DNA of 64,000 bases from Parcubacteria bacterium C7867-001 (GCA_001189095.1 LFCK01000001.1:248001-312000), one strand, 5' to 3'; shown: positions 49,326 through 56,518, counted from the stretch's first letter. Numbers and translations: made by a program. Notes: generated by a model not told the origin, from the sequence alone.

Positions 49326-49643
49326 ATGCCCTCAGACGACGAAATCCACCCAATGCACCTTGCAGCCTATAAGGAACGCTGGGACGACCCTGAAACTTCG
49401 CTTGATACCAAGCTGTACTACGGCCAAGCGTGGGCAGATTCGGTTTCCACGGACGTCTGCAACCAGTTCTATACAACCCATCGAAAACTAGCGCCGCACG
49501 TCGAACGAGTCTTCCTCATGAAGCTCGGCGCAGCTCTCACCAAGGCTCATGAGGAGAAAAAGACCGGCCAGGAAGCCGTGAAGATTCTCGTCGACGCCTG
49601 TGCCGAAGCTGGCCTCACGAAGAAAGTCCCGGAGGCAGCCTAG
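49326..49643 (+). CDS. Hypothetical protein, 105 aa
   Basis: Not recognised. ATG 49326 (MPSDDEIHPMHLAAYKERW) follows AAGGAGAAGG; the longer frame from 49284 lacks an SD. All-helical, soluble, one internal Cys pair far apart. Own terminator. Confidence 0.72.
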   Translation: MPSDDEIHPMHLAAYKERWDDPETSLDTKLYYGQAWADSVSTDVCNQFYTTHRKLAPHVERVFLMKLGAALTKAHEEKKTGQEAVKILVDACAEAGLTKKVPEAA

Positions 49644-49647
49644 GTAT

Positions 49648-49675
49648 ACGGCCCGCACTTTGTGCGGGCCGTTTT
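49648..49675 (+). terminator. Terminator whose T-run becomes the grpE -35
   Basis: 11-bp stem acggcccgcac / gtgcgggccgt (49648-49658 / 49662-49672), followed by TTTTTGACT: the T-run runs straight into TTGACT. Confidence 0.9.
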
Positions 49676-49704
49676 TTGACTCCAAAATCCATTTCAGGCA
49701 TAGT
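49676..49704 (+). promoter_or_regulatory. grpE promoter
   Basis: TTGACT (49676-49681), 17 nt, CATAGT (49699-49704); ATG 7 nt later. No CIRCE-type inverted repeat is seen, so HrcA control is not supported here. Confidence 0.8.
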
Positions 49705-49711
49705 TGAAGCA

Positions 49712-50245
49712 ATGGATGACATCGATGATGTTCAGATAGAAGCGGATGGCTCCGAGGAACTCGGCGGTTCTGGAGGCGATGCTGCATCGAAAGTCTCGAA
49801 GCAGAAGTCGGAAATCGAGAAGCTTCGTGCTGAAAAGCAGGAATACCTCGACGGCTGGCAGCGCGCAAAGGCGGACTATGTGAATGCGCTCAAGCGCTTC
49901 GAGGCTGAAAAGAAGGGCGCGATTGAGCTCGGTAAGGTGCTTTCGGTAAGTGCCTTCCTTCCGGTCATGGATTCTCTCGAACGCGCTGAAGGTTCAGGCG
50001 AGGTTCCCGAATCTTTTAAAGGAATCGCCAAGCAGCTCCATGACGCTGCCAACACTCTTGGCCTTAGCAAAATAGGCACAGTAGGGGAGAAGTTCGACCC
50101 AATGCTCCACGAAGCTCTTGGCCAAGACGCAGCGAAATCCTCCGAAGAGGACGATACGGTCACTGCAGTACTTGAAGCCGGCTGGAAGAGCAATGACGCC
50201 GTCATTCGCCCCGCCAAGGTCCGCGTCGCGCATTTTGAGGGGTAA
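49712..50245 (+). CDS. grpE: Nucleotide exchange factor GrpE
   Basis: 177 aa. Acidic N-terminus, a long coiled-coil helix with KAEYL-like LDGWQRAKADYVNALKRFE, and the C-terminal beta domain (GEKFDPMLHEALGQDAA ... VRVAHFEG). Exchanges ADP on DnaK. Leaderless start at 49712, preferred over 49676, which lies in the -35. Confidence 0.95.
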   Translation: MDDIDDVQIEADGSEELGGSGGDAASKVSKQKSEIEKLRAEKQEYLDGWQRAKADYVNALKRFEAEKKGAIELGKVLSVSAFLPVMDSLERAEGSGEVPESFKGIAKQLHDAANTLGLSKIGTVGEKFDPMLHEALGQDAAKSSEEDDTVTAVLEAGWKSNDAVIRPAKVRVAHFEG

Positions 50246-50275
50246 TTGACTTTTTTACTATCCGTTATACAACGG
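50246..50275 (+). promoter_or_regulatory. Promoter for the Flp-like gene
   Basis: TTGACT (50246-50251), 16 nt, TACAAC (50268-50273). A short inverted repeat ccgtt-atac-aacgg (50262-50275) spans the -10. The -35 starts directly at the grpE stop. Confidence 0.6.
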
Positions 50276-50316
50276 AGTTTGGACCGTAGTTTTCGCGGTT
50301 GTAACAGGAGGCCGTT

Positions 50317-50604
50317 ATGGCTACTGCTATCGAATACGGATTGATTGGTGCCCTCGTCATGGTCGTCGGCATCGGCGCATGGTCGGTCACAAAGGACGAG
50401 GTGGGGTTCAGCGCAAAAGCTGAAGCCGCCGGCGTCCCGCAGGAACCGAAAGGCCCGCCGACCTTCGACGCCAACGGGGAGAAAATCTACTACTCCCTCC
50501 CGCTCGCGCAGAAAGAATGCGAGCTCGGCGTCTGGCAGCGTCAACGGCACTTCGGCAGCGCGCCGACCTACCGGTGCGTGACCGAAATCGAGGCGCCCGA
50601 GTAG
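50317..50604 (+). CDS. Flp-pilin-like protein without prepilin leader, 95 aa
   Basis: The protein begins MATAIEYGLIGALVMVVGIG, which matches the mature N-terminus of Flp/Fap pilins (xTAIEYGLIAALIAV). Flp pilins normally carry a 10-26 residue leader cut by a prepilin peptidase before this motif; here an in-frame TAA lies 15 nt upstream of the ATG, so no leader can be encoded. After the helix come about 65 hydrophilic residues with two cysteines. AGGAGG SD. No tad genes nearby. A pilin mimic, a membrane anchor or an unprocessed subunit are all possible. Confidence 0.7.
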   Translation: MATAIEYGLIGALVMVVGIGAWSVTKDEVGFSAKAEAAGVPQEPKGPPTFDANGEKIYYSLPLAQKECELGVWQRQRHFGSAPTYRCVTEIEAPE

Positions 50605-50626
50605 ACAATTCAGAATGAAAACAACC

Positions 50627-50661
50627 AAACGGCCCGCGCAGAATGCGCGGGCCGTTTCTTA
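50627..50661. terminator. Bidirectional terminator
   Basis: 14-bp stem aaacggcccgcgca / tgcgcgggccgttt between the Flp-like gene and the convergent cold-shock gene. Confidence 0.9.
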
Positions 50662-50662
50662 T

Positions 50663-50869
50663 TTATTTCTTCGAGACGTCTATTGCGTACGGCCCCTTAT
50701 TGCTTTCAACGATGGAGAACATGAGCTTGTCTCCTTTCTTCAAGTTCGCAAATGCGATTTTAACCAGATCGTCGGAATGGAAGAAAAGCGGTTCCTTCAC
50801 GCCGACTATTTTGATGAATCCAGAGCTGCGCTCAGTAAGTTCTACGATGGTTCCAGTGAGCGTTTTCAT
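50663..50869 (-). CDS. Cold-shock domain protein
   Basis: 68 aa, one OB-fold cold-shock domain: GTIVELTERSSGFIKIVG (RNP1-like SGFIKI), PLFFHSDDL (RNP2-like), KGPYAIDV. It departs more from consensus than the neighbour (SSGFIKI). Binds single-stranded nucleic acid, RNA chaperone. No separate promoter is obvious, so it may be read through from the gene at 50926 despite the hairpin between them. Confidence 0.9.
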   Translation of the reverse strand: MKTLTGTIVELTERSSGFIKIVGVKEPLFFHSDDLVKIAFANLKKGDKLMFSIVESNKGPYAIDVSKK

Positions 50870-50889
50870 AGGGAGAGAGTGCGAGCAGG

Positions 50890-50919
50890 GAACAAAGAAG
50901 CGCCCGTTGGGGCGCTTCT
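50890..50919 (-). terminator. Intercistronic terminator
   Basis: Stem agaagcgccc / gggcgcttct, loop of 4, with TTGTT on the minus strand, between the two cold-shock genes. May be partial, setting different levels of the two. Confidence 0.75.
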
Positions 50920-50925
50920 TCTGAC

Positions 50926-51126
50926 TTAGATCTTCGAGACCTTTACGGCCTTCGGACCTTTGTCACCGTTTTCGACTTCGAACTCGAGCTTGTCGCCCTG
51001 TCGGAGGTCATCAAACGATACATTCACCAACTCGTTGGAATGGAAGAAGAGATCCTTCTCCTGTCCCTCGATTTTGATGAAGCCGAAGCCCTTGTCGGTA
51101 AGACCGGCTATGATTCCTTGCTGCAT
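50926..51126 (-). CDS. Cold-shock protein (CspA family)
   Basis: 66 aa. DKGFGFIKIEG (RNP1), KDLFFHSNEL (RNP2) and GDKGPKAVKV are canonical. RNA chaperone. Minus-strand TATCCT lies 11 nt before the ATG. Confidence 0.95.
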   Translation of the reverse strand: MQQGIIAGLTDKGFGFIKIEGQEKDLFFHSNELVNVSFDDLRQGDKLEFEVENGDKGPKAVKVSKI

Positions 51127-51263
51127 GTTGTTTGGGTAGGATACACCTGATAAGCATCAAGTGCAGGAGGCTGGATCGCTAAGGTCGACATCCTCGTCTT
51201 CGTAGCGCTGCGTTTGATGTATTGATAATACCACATGTTTTGCTGGTGCGCTAGAACCCCTAT

Positions 51264-51292
51264 TTGACAAAATTATACACATGGTGTATAAT
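51264..51292 (+). promoter_or_regulatory. Perfect consensus promoter with overlapping operator palindrome
   Basis: TTGACA (51264-51269), 17 nt, TATAAT (51287-51292). A perfect palindrome attatacac-atg-gtgtataat (51272-51292) covers the spacer and the whole -10: a strong repressor-site candidate. A leader hairpin ctgct / agcag (51302-51316) follows. Confidence 0.88.
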
Positions 51293-51337
51293 GGTATTAA
51301 CCTGCTCGCGTAGCAGTCTGGAAAGAAAGGTCTTTCG

Positions 51338-51442
51338 ATGACAAGCTTTATTGGCAAAGTCGTTCTGCCGATCGTTGGTTTGTTGAGCCTCGCGGTTCTG
51401 TACCACCTGATCAGCGCCGCCGCGTCGATTCAGCACCCTTAG
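51338..51442 (+). CDS. Tiny membrane protein, 34 aa
   Basis: ATG 51338 after AAAGAAAGG. Sequence MTSFIGKVVLPIVGLLSLAV then LYHLISAAASIQHP: one membrane helix. It has its own promoter with operator and its own long terminator, so expression looks regulated. Function unknown. Confidence 0.7.
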   Translation: MTSFIGKVVLPIVGLLSLAVLYHLISAAASIQHP

Positions 51443-51477
51443 CGCAAGCTATGCGGATTCACTGAACGCCGGTCAAG

Positions 51478-51520
51478 CGGGCCCGTTTGCTCCTCGCAAG
51501 GAGTGACGGGCCCGTTTTTT
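51478..51520 (+). terminator. Rho-independent terminator, long stem
   Basis: Outer stem cgggcccgt / acgggcccg (51478-51486 / 51506-51514), inner ctcct / aggag, then TTTTTT. Confidence 0.92.
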
Positions 51521-51579
51521 ATTCTTCATACGCCGTTCACGCCTTTTTTGAGAACCTTCATGAGGACAAGCAGAAAATA

Positions 51580-51607
51580 TTGACATGCATAGATTCGTAT
51601 GCATAAT
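51580..51607 (+). promoter_or_regulatory. Promoter with palindromic operator
   Basis: TTGACA (51580-51585), 16 nt, CATAAT (51602-51607). Perfect inverted repeat atgcata-gattcg-tatgcat (51585-51604) fills the spacer. Confidence 0.82.
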
Positions 51608-51650
51608 GCCTTTACGGCACAACTAGGCCGTGTTGTAAGGAGACCACACA

Positions 51651-51950
51651 ATGAGATTGGTAAAGAGAGTTGCTAGCACGCTCGTGCTGACAGCCATCAT
51701 TTCCATCGCGTTCTGGGGGGTCGATTTCTCAGGCATGAGTGCCCGCGCTAGCGTGCAGGCACTCCATACCACCGTGCAAGTAGTCGCTTCACGCTCCCGC
51801 ACATGGGAGACCGTAGAAGCGGCGAAAGACCCGTGCTCAGCCGCTGCGGTTATCGCGGTCGTGGAGTTGGGCGAAGACGGCCAGAGCACCCGCTACGGAT
51901 GCTCTGACAAGATCGCCCCTCTTCCTGCGACCGAGGAACTGGAACGCTAG
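51651..51950 (+). CDS. Small secreted protein, 99 aa
   Basis: N-terminal signal peptide MRLVKRVASTLVLTAIISIA with a likely cleavage after ARA (about residue 33), then about 66 residues with two cysteines (DPCSAA, YGCSDK) that may form a disulfide. Not recognised. AAGGAG SD at good spacing, operator-bearing promoter and own terminator. Confidence 0.75.
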   Translation: MRLVKRVASTLVLTAIISIAFWGVDFSGMSARASVQALHTTVQVVASRSRTWETVEAAKDPCSAAAVIAVVELGEDGQSTRYGCSDKIAPLPATEELER

Positions 51951-51967
51951 CACTACACGGACAAGCC

Positions 51968-52002
51968 AAAGGCCCGCGCTCAAGGAGTGCGGGCCTTTTT
52001 CC
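51968..52002 (+). terminator. Rho-independent terminator
   Basis: 10-bp stem aaaggcccgc / gcgggccttt, then TTCC. Confidence 0.88.
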
Positions 52003-52090
52003 TATATTTTGGGGACTTGAATCAGGAAACGGGGAAGCGTACTATGCAGGTACTTTGTGCGCATTTACTAATCCGTAACGAATATTTCCT

Positions 52091-53992
52091 ATGGCAAAGA
52101 TTCTTGGAATCGATCTTGGTACGACTAATTCAGCGATGGCAATCATGGAGGGCGGCGAGCCGCGCGTTCTCGAAAACGCGGAAGGCGCCCGCACCACTCC
52201 GTCCATCGTCGCAATCGCAAAAAACGGCGAGCGCCTTGTCGGCACCCTCGCGAAGCGTCAGGCAGTCACCAACCCAAAGAACACCATCTACGGCATCAAG
52301 CGCTTCATGGGTCACCGCTTCTCGGATGAGGCGGTCCAGAAAGACAAGGGAATTGTTCCGTACGAAATAAAGTCTGGCACCGACGGCGGTGTGCAGGTGA
52401 ATCTTGGCGAGAAGGATTACCGTCCTGAAGAAGTCTCCGCGATGATCCTCGCGAAAATGAAAGCGGACGCAGAAGCAAAGCTCGGCGAGAAAATCACTGA
52501 AGCCGTTATTACGGTCCCTGCATATTTCGACGACGCGCAGCGCGCAGCGACCAAAGCAGCCGGACAGGTGGCTGGACTCGATGTGAAGCGCATCATCAAC
52601 GAGCCGACTGCAGCGGCGCTTGCCTATGGTTTCAATAAAAAGAAGGACGAGAAGATTGTCGTCTACGACTTCGGCGGCGGCACGTTCGACGTGTCCGTTC
52701 TTGAAGTGGGCGATGACGTCATCGAAGTGAAGAGTACGGACGGCGATAGCCACATGGGTGGTCGCGACATTGACCAGAAAATCGTTCGCTGGCTCGCGGA
52801 CGAATTTAAGAAGCAGAGCGGCATCGACGTCTCTAAGGACCCACTCGCCCTCCAGCGCCTCGATGAGGCAGCGGAGAAAGCGAAGCTCGAACTCTCGAGC
52901 GCAAGCGAGACGGAAGTGAACATTCCGTTCATTACCGTTGACTCTGGCGGCACTCCGCAGCACCTCCTCCTGAAACTCTCCCGCGCGAGCCTTGAATCGC
53001 TCTCGGAAGAATACGTAACCCGCTCCATCGACATCACCAAGCGCGCGCTTGAGGCTGCAAACCTTAAGCCGTCTGATATCAACGAAATCGTCATGGTCGG
53101 CGGTCAGACCCGTATGCCGAAGATTCTCGAAGAAGTGAAGAAGCTTTTCGGTAAGGAGCTTCATATGGGTGTGAATCCGGACGAAGTGGTCGCTATTGGC
53201 GCCGCTATTCAGGCCGGCATTCTTCAGGGCGACGTGAAGGACATTCTCCTCGTGGATGTTATTCCGCTTTCGCTCTCGATTGAAACCATGGGCGGCGTCG
53301 CGACAAAGCTCATCGAGCGCAACACGGCGATTCCGACCTCTCGCAGCCAAGTCTTCTCGACCGCAAGCGACAACCAGACTTCCGTCGACATTCACGTGAC
53401 CCAAGGCGAGCGCGCGATGAGCGGCGACAACAAATCCCTCGGTCGCTTCATGCTCGAAGGTATCCCTCCAGCGCCGCGCGGCATGCCGCAGGTGGAAGTG
53501 ACGTTCGACGTCGACTCTAACGGCATCCTCACCGTCAAAGCGAAAGAGAAGACTACCGGTAAAGAGCAGTCCATTCGCATCGAAGGCTCCACGGGACTTT
53601 CAAAAGAAGACATCGAGCGCATGAAGGCAGATGCCGATGCGAACGCTTCTGAAGACGCAAAGCGCAAAGAGCTCGTTGAGGTCCGCAACATGGCCGAGCA
53701 GCTTATCTACGCAGGCGAGAAATCGATAAAGGAATTCGGTGAAAAAGCTGGGGCTGAGATCGTGAAGGAAGTCGAGGATAAGATCGGCGACCTTCGCAAG
53801 GCAAACGAAACAGGAGACATTGCTGGTATAAAAACCGCGAGCGAAGCGCTTTCGACCGCGATGCAGAAAATAGGAGAGGTTATGGCTAAGCAAGGTGAAA
53901 ACCCGCAGCCGCAGCCAGAAGGGGAAGCGGGTACTCCACCACCAGAAGCCGGAGCGACAGACGCTGAGTATACTGAGAAACCGAAAGAATAA
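52091..53992 (+). CDS. dnaK: Chaperone DnaK (Hsp70)
   Basis: 633 aa. GIDLGTTNSAMAIM, VYDFGGGTFDVSVLEVG, VGGQTRMPKI, linker/substrate domain and a Pro/Glu-rich C-terminal tail. No SD; A/T-rich sequence (about 52070-52090) precedes the ATG without a clean -10. Genes of the Hsp70 machine here are split into single units: grpE 1.8 kb upstream, dnaJ 0.3 kb downstream, with tiny genes between. Confidence 0.98.
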   Translation: MAKILGIDLGTTNSAMAIMEGGEPRVLENAEGARTTPSIVAIAKNGERLVGTLAKRQAVTNPKNTIYGIKRFMGHRFSDEAVQKDKGIVPYEIKSGTDGGVQVNLGEKDYRPEEVSAMILAKMKADAEAKLGEKITEAVITVPAYFDDAQRAATKAAGQVAGLDVKRIINEPTAAALAYGFNKKKDEKIVVYDFGGGTFDVSVLEVGDDVIEVKSTDGDSHMGGRDIDQKIVRWLADEFKKQSGIDVSKDPLALQRLDEAAEKAKLELSSASETEVNIPFITVDSGGTPQHLLLKLSRASLESLSEEYVTRSIDITKRALEAANLKPSDINEIVMVGGQTRMPKILEEVKKLFGKELHMGVNPDEVVAIGAAIQAGILQGDVKDILLVDVIPLSLSIETMGGVATKLIERNTAIPTSRSQVFSTASDNQTSVDIHVTQGERAMSGDNKSLGRFMLEGIPPAPRGMPQVEVTFDVDSNGILTVKAKEKTTGKEQSIRIEGSTGLSKEDIERMKADADANASEDAKRKELVEVRNMAEQLIYAGEKSIKEFGEKAGAEIVKEVEDKIGDLRKANETGDIAGIKTASEALSTAMQKIGEVMAKQGENPQPQPEGEAGTPPPEAGATDAEYTEKPKE

Positions 53993-54006
53993 AGAAAACT
54001 GAAAGC

Positions 54007-54040
54007 AACCGCCGGCCTCAGGCCGGCGGTTGACTTTTTT
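54007..54040 (+). terminator. dnaK terminator fused to the next promoter
   Basis: 12-bp stem aaccgccggcct / aggccggcggtt almost without loop; its last bases form the -35 TTGACT of the next gene, followed by TTTTT. Confidence 0.85.
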
Positions 54041-54057
54041 CTGTTCGGTCCTAAAGT
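54030..54057 (+). promoter_or_regulatory. Promoter for the 37-aa gene
   Basis: TTGACT (54030-54035), 16 nt, TAAAGT (54052-54057). Confidence 0.65.
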
Positions 54058-54115
54058 GAAACTACTGGCGATTTCCTAGTCTCGTTTGAGGCACCGCTAG
54101 TAACAGGAGGCAGCA

Positions 54116-54229
54116 ATGTCCTTCATTTTGGAACCCAAGAACGTGACCTTTCTCGCGAACCATCCGTTCCTCGTGGCCTTCATCGGCTTCGTCGGCGGCA
54201 CGGGGCTCGTGTTTAAACTCTGGGGATAA
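54116..54229 (+). CDS. Tiny membrane protein, 37 aa
   Basis: ATG 54116 has an AGGAGG SD. MSFILEPKNVTFLANHPFLV then AFIGFVGGTGLVFKLWG: one glycine-containing membrane helix. Own promoter and terminator. It sits between dnaK and dnaJ; any link to heat shock is unproven. Confidence 0.72.
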   Translation: MSFILEPKNVTFLANHPFLVAFIGFVGGTGLVFKLWG

Positions 54230-54256
54230 TGGGGAATTATCCGGCAGAGCGAAATG

Positions 54257-54284
54257 GGCGGCGCACTTCGTGCGCCGCCTTTTG
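54257..54284 (+). terminator. Rho-independent terminator
   Basis: 10-bp stem ggcggcgcac / gtgcgccgcc, loop ttc, then TTTTGC. Confidence 0.9.
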
Positions 54285-54321
54285 CATACCAAAATGAAGA
54301 AGCGTATAGTGATTTTTATCT

Positions 54322-55392
54322 ATGGCAAAGAACTACTACGACATTCTGGGCGTCGAAAAGAAGGCAACGCAGGACGATATCAAGAAAGCGTTCCGCAAGC
54401 TCGCACAAAAACACCATCCTGACAAAGGCGGTGACGAAGCGGTCTTCAAAGAAATCACTGAAGCTTATTCGGTGCTTTCTGACGACAAACGCCGACGTGA
54501 ATACGATTCCTACGGCCAGACGTTCGGGGGCACCGGCGCTGGTGCACGTGGTTTCGACTTCAGCGGATTCCAAGGCTTCCAGCAGGGCGGCGTCGACTTC
54601 GACATCTCGGATCTCTTCGGAGACTTGGGCGATATCTTCAGCGCGAACATGGCAGGAGGGAATCGCCCACGACGCGGCCGCGATATTTCGATGGACGTCG
54701 AAATATCTTTCAAGGATTCCATCCTCGGCGTAAAGCGTTCGGTTCTTATCACAAAGACCACTAAATGCGACATCTGCCGCGGCAGTGGCGCAAAAGCAGG
54801 AACAGAAATGGAGACCTGTGCGATCTGCAACGGCGCGGGCCGCATCCGCGAAGCGCGCGACTCCATCCTCGGCTCATTCACGTCAGTACGCCCGTGCGTT
54901 ACCTGCGAAGGAACTGGCAAGATTCCGAAAGAGCGCTGCGTAAACTGCAAAGGTCATGGCGTCCTCCGCAAAGAAGAAGAAATCAAGCTCGATATTCCAG
55001 CAGGTATCGACAATGGCGAGATGATCCGTCTTCCAGCGCAAGGCGAAGCCGTAAAAGGCGGCGTCTCCGGCGACCTCTATGTGAAAGTGCATGTAAAGCC
55101 GCATCCAGTCTTCCACAAGGAAGGACTCAATATCGTCATGGACCTCCCAATAAAGCTCACCGACGCTCTGCTCGGCACCACCGTTTCGATAACGACCATC
55201 GACGATAAGACGCTCGAGGTGAAAGTCCCGCCAATGACGCGCACGGAAGAACTCCTCCGCCTTCGCGGAAAGGGAATCACTCAGCAAAACATTCAGGGCG
55301 ATATTCTCATCCGTCTCTCAATCGCACTTCCGAAGAAGCTCTCTGCGCACGCAAAGAAAACCTTTGAAGCCCTCAAGTCCGAAGGCCTCTAA
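54322..55392 (+). CDS. dnaJ: Co-chaperone DnaJ (Hsp40), type I
   Basis: 356 aa. J domain with HPDKGG, Gly/Phe-rich linker (GTGAGARGFDFSGFQGFQQG), four CxxCxGxG zinc repeats (CDICRGSG, CAICNGAG, CVTCEGTG, CVNCKGHG) and the C-terminal substrate domain. Stimulates DnaK. TATAGT lies about 11 nt before the ATG; no SD. Confidence 0.97.
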   Translation: MAKNYYDILGVEKKATQDDIKKAFRKLAQKHHPDKGGDEAVFKEITEAYSVLSDDKRRREYDSYGQTFGGTGAGARGFDFSGFQGFQQGGVDFDISDLFGDLGDIFSANMAGGNRPRRGRDISMDVEISFKDSILGVKRSVLITKTTKCDICRGSGAKAGTEMETCAICNGAGRIREARDSILGSFTSVRPCVTCEGTGKIPKERCVNCKGHGVLRKEEEIKLDIPAGIDNGEMIRLPAQGEAVKGGVSGDLYVKVHVKPHPVFHKEGLNIVMDLPIKLTDALLGTTVSITTIDDKTLEVKVPPMTRTEELLRLRGKGITQQNIQGDILIRLSIALPKKLSAHAKKTFEALKSEGL

Positions 55393-55569
55393 ACAACTCC
55401 TTGCACTTAGCTAACCACAAGCTGTCTGTTTTTATTGATGAAGTGCGCGTAAAAAATAACTATAACTCTGGATATCCAGAGTTATAGTTATCTTGGTTTT
55501 TGAAAATCCGTTATTTCCAAGATTAACGATAATCTACAACGTTGTAGATTATCGTTAATAGGGAGTTGT
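55393..55569. repeat. Palindrome-rich intergenic element after dnaJ
   Basis: Bounded by an 8-bp inverted repeat (acaactcc 55393-55400, ggagttgt 55562-55569). Inside: gcactt / aagtgc (55403-55408 / 55441-55446); a perfect 36-bp palindrome (55456-55491, centre ggatatcc); atcttgg / ccaagat (55490-55496 / 55518-55524); and a perfect 38-bp palindrome (55522-55559, centre aacgtt). A/T-rich against its surroundings. The first palindrome plus TTGGTTTTT could terminate dnaJ, but the whole is much more elaborate than any terminator here. No open frame of note. Confidence 0.85.
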
Positions 55570-55617
55570 CCACGAAGTGAAAGCGTTTGGGGAGGGGAAT
55601 GAGGCATACTAAGAGGA

Positions 55618-56136
55618 ATGGATATTGCGAATCAGGTAAGCGGCTACGCCACAACCTACGCGCTTGATGCGTGGAGCATTGGTGGGAACTTCATCGCCTT
55701 CGGCGTGCTGACGATCGCACTTCTTCTCTTTGCGATGAAGGGCGGGCGCGGCGCAATGATTTCGCTCATCGTCTCCATGTATGCGGGCTACGCGATATAT
55801 CTCGTCTTCCCGTTCACGGATCTCGCGCTCGCCCTTGGCGGAACCGCGCTCGTTAAAGCGGTTATAAGCGTCGGACTTTTTGTGCTCGCGTCCATACTGC
55901 CGTTCCATTTCATTCATCGCATCACGAGCGCTGGATTCGGCAGTCTCACCATCATCCCGAATTTCTTTCTTGCGCTCCTTACGGCAGGATTTATTTTTGC
56001 ACTTGGCTATCACTCCTTTGACGTTGCTCAGATTTACGCATTCCCTGAACCAATAAAGACGCTTTTCGCCCCGAATGAATATTTCTTCTGGTGGTTCATC
56101 GCCCCGCTAGCGGGCCTCATTATCTTCGTGCACTAG
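55618..56136 (+). CDS. Membrane protein, about five helices, unknown
   Basis: 172 aa. Hydrophobic segments roughly 25-40, 46-66, 76-98, 112-132 and 150-171. Overall plan recalls CvpA-type proteins but no diagnostic motif is seen. CATACT (55605-55610) ends 7 nt before the ATG: leaderless. Its stop overlaps the convergent gene by 4 nt. Confidence 0.74.
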   Translation: MDIANQVSGYATTYALDAWSIGGNFIAFGVLTIALLLFAMKGGRGAMISLIVSMYAGYAIYLVFPFTDLALALGGTALVKAVISVGLFVLASILPFHFIHRITSAGFGSLTIIPNFFLALLTAGFIFALGYHSFDVAQIYAFPEPIKTLFAPNEYFFWWFIAPLAGLIIFVH

Positions 56137-56369
56137 GCGTAGTGATCGTAGCCAGAGAGGTGCACGAGTAAATACGGAAAAAAAATTAAGGCCTCAAGTA
56201 GGATTAGTGCAAGGAAGGAGAAGGCGATCATCTCGCCGTTCACGAGCTCCCATTCGCGTTCCGTCATGCCGGAAAGAAGAGCGTGGAGAAAAAGGCCGCC
56301 CGCCCAAACGAAGGGTGCAGCGATTGAAACCCAAATCCGCATGTAGTCGCCGAATTCCTTATCACCCAT
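56133..56369 (-). CDS. Small membrane protein, 78 aa, two helices
   Basis: ATG 56369 (MGDKEFGDYMRIWVSIAAPF): helices about 11-31 and 46-70. The longer frame from 56537 overlaps the divergent gene and its promoter, so is rejected. TATATA lies 11 nt upstream on the minus strand; no SD. Not recognised. Confidence 0.68.
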   Translation of the reverse strand: MGDKEFGDYMRIWVSIAAPFVWAGGLFLHALLSGMTEREWELVNGEMIAFSFLALILLEALIFFPYLLVHLSGYDHYA

Positions 56370-56437
56370 AGTATGGAAGGTATATACCACACCAATGCCT
56401 CCAGACCCTACGGAATAGGCCCTTGTGCGCCATACAC

Positions 56438-56466
56438 TTGATTTTTTAGTAAATATGTGATATAGT
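56438..56466 (+). promoter_or_regulatory. Promoter for the gene at 56519
   Basis: TTGATT (56438-56443), 17 nt, TATAGT (56461-56466). Confidence 0.75.
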
Positions 56467-56474
56467 GAACCCAC

Positions 56475-56494
56475 AGCGGATTTGCCGCTTTTTG
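56475..56494 (+). promoter_or_regulatory. Attenuator-like hairpin in the leader
   Basis: agcgg / ccgct (56475-56479 / 56485-56489) followed directly by TTTTTG, placed between the promoter and the SD of the gene at 56519. A weak terminator that could cause premature termination. Confidence 0.55.
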
Positions 56495-56518
56495 ATCCTT
56501 CTAGATTGGGAGGTTCCA

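Noticed and set aside
49620..54330. CIRCE operators (HrcA sites) expected near grpE, dnaK or dnaJ.
   Set aside because: No ttagcactc-n9-gagtgctaa-like repeat is visible upstream of these genes.
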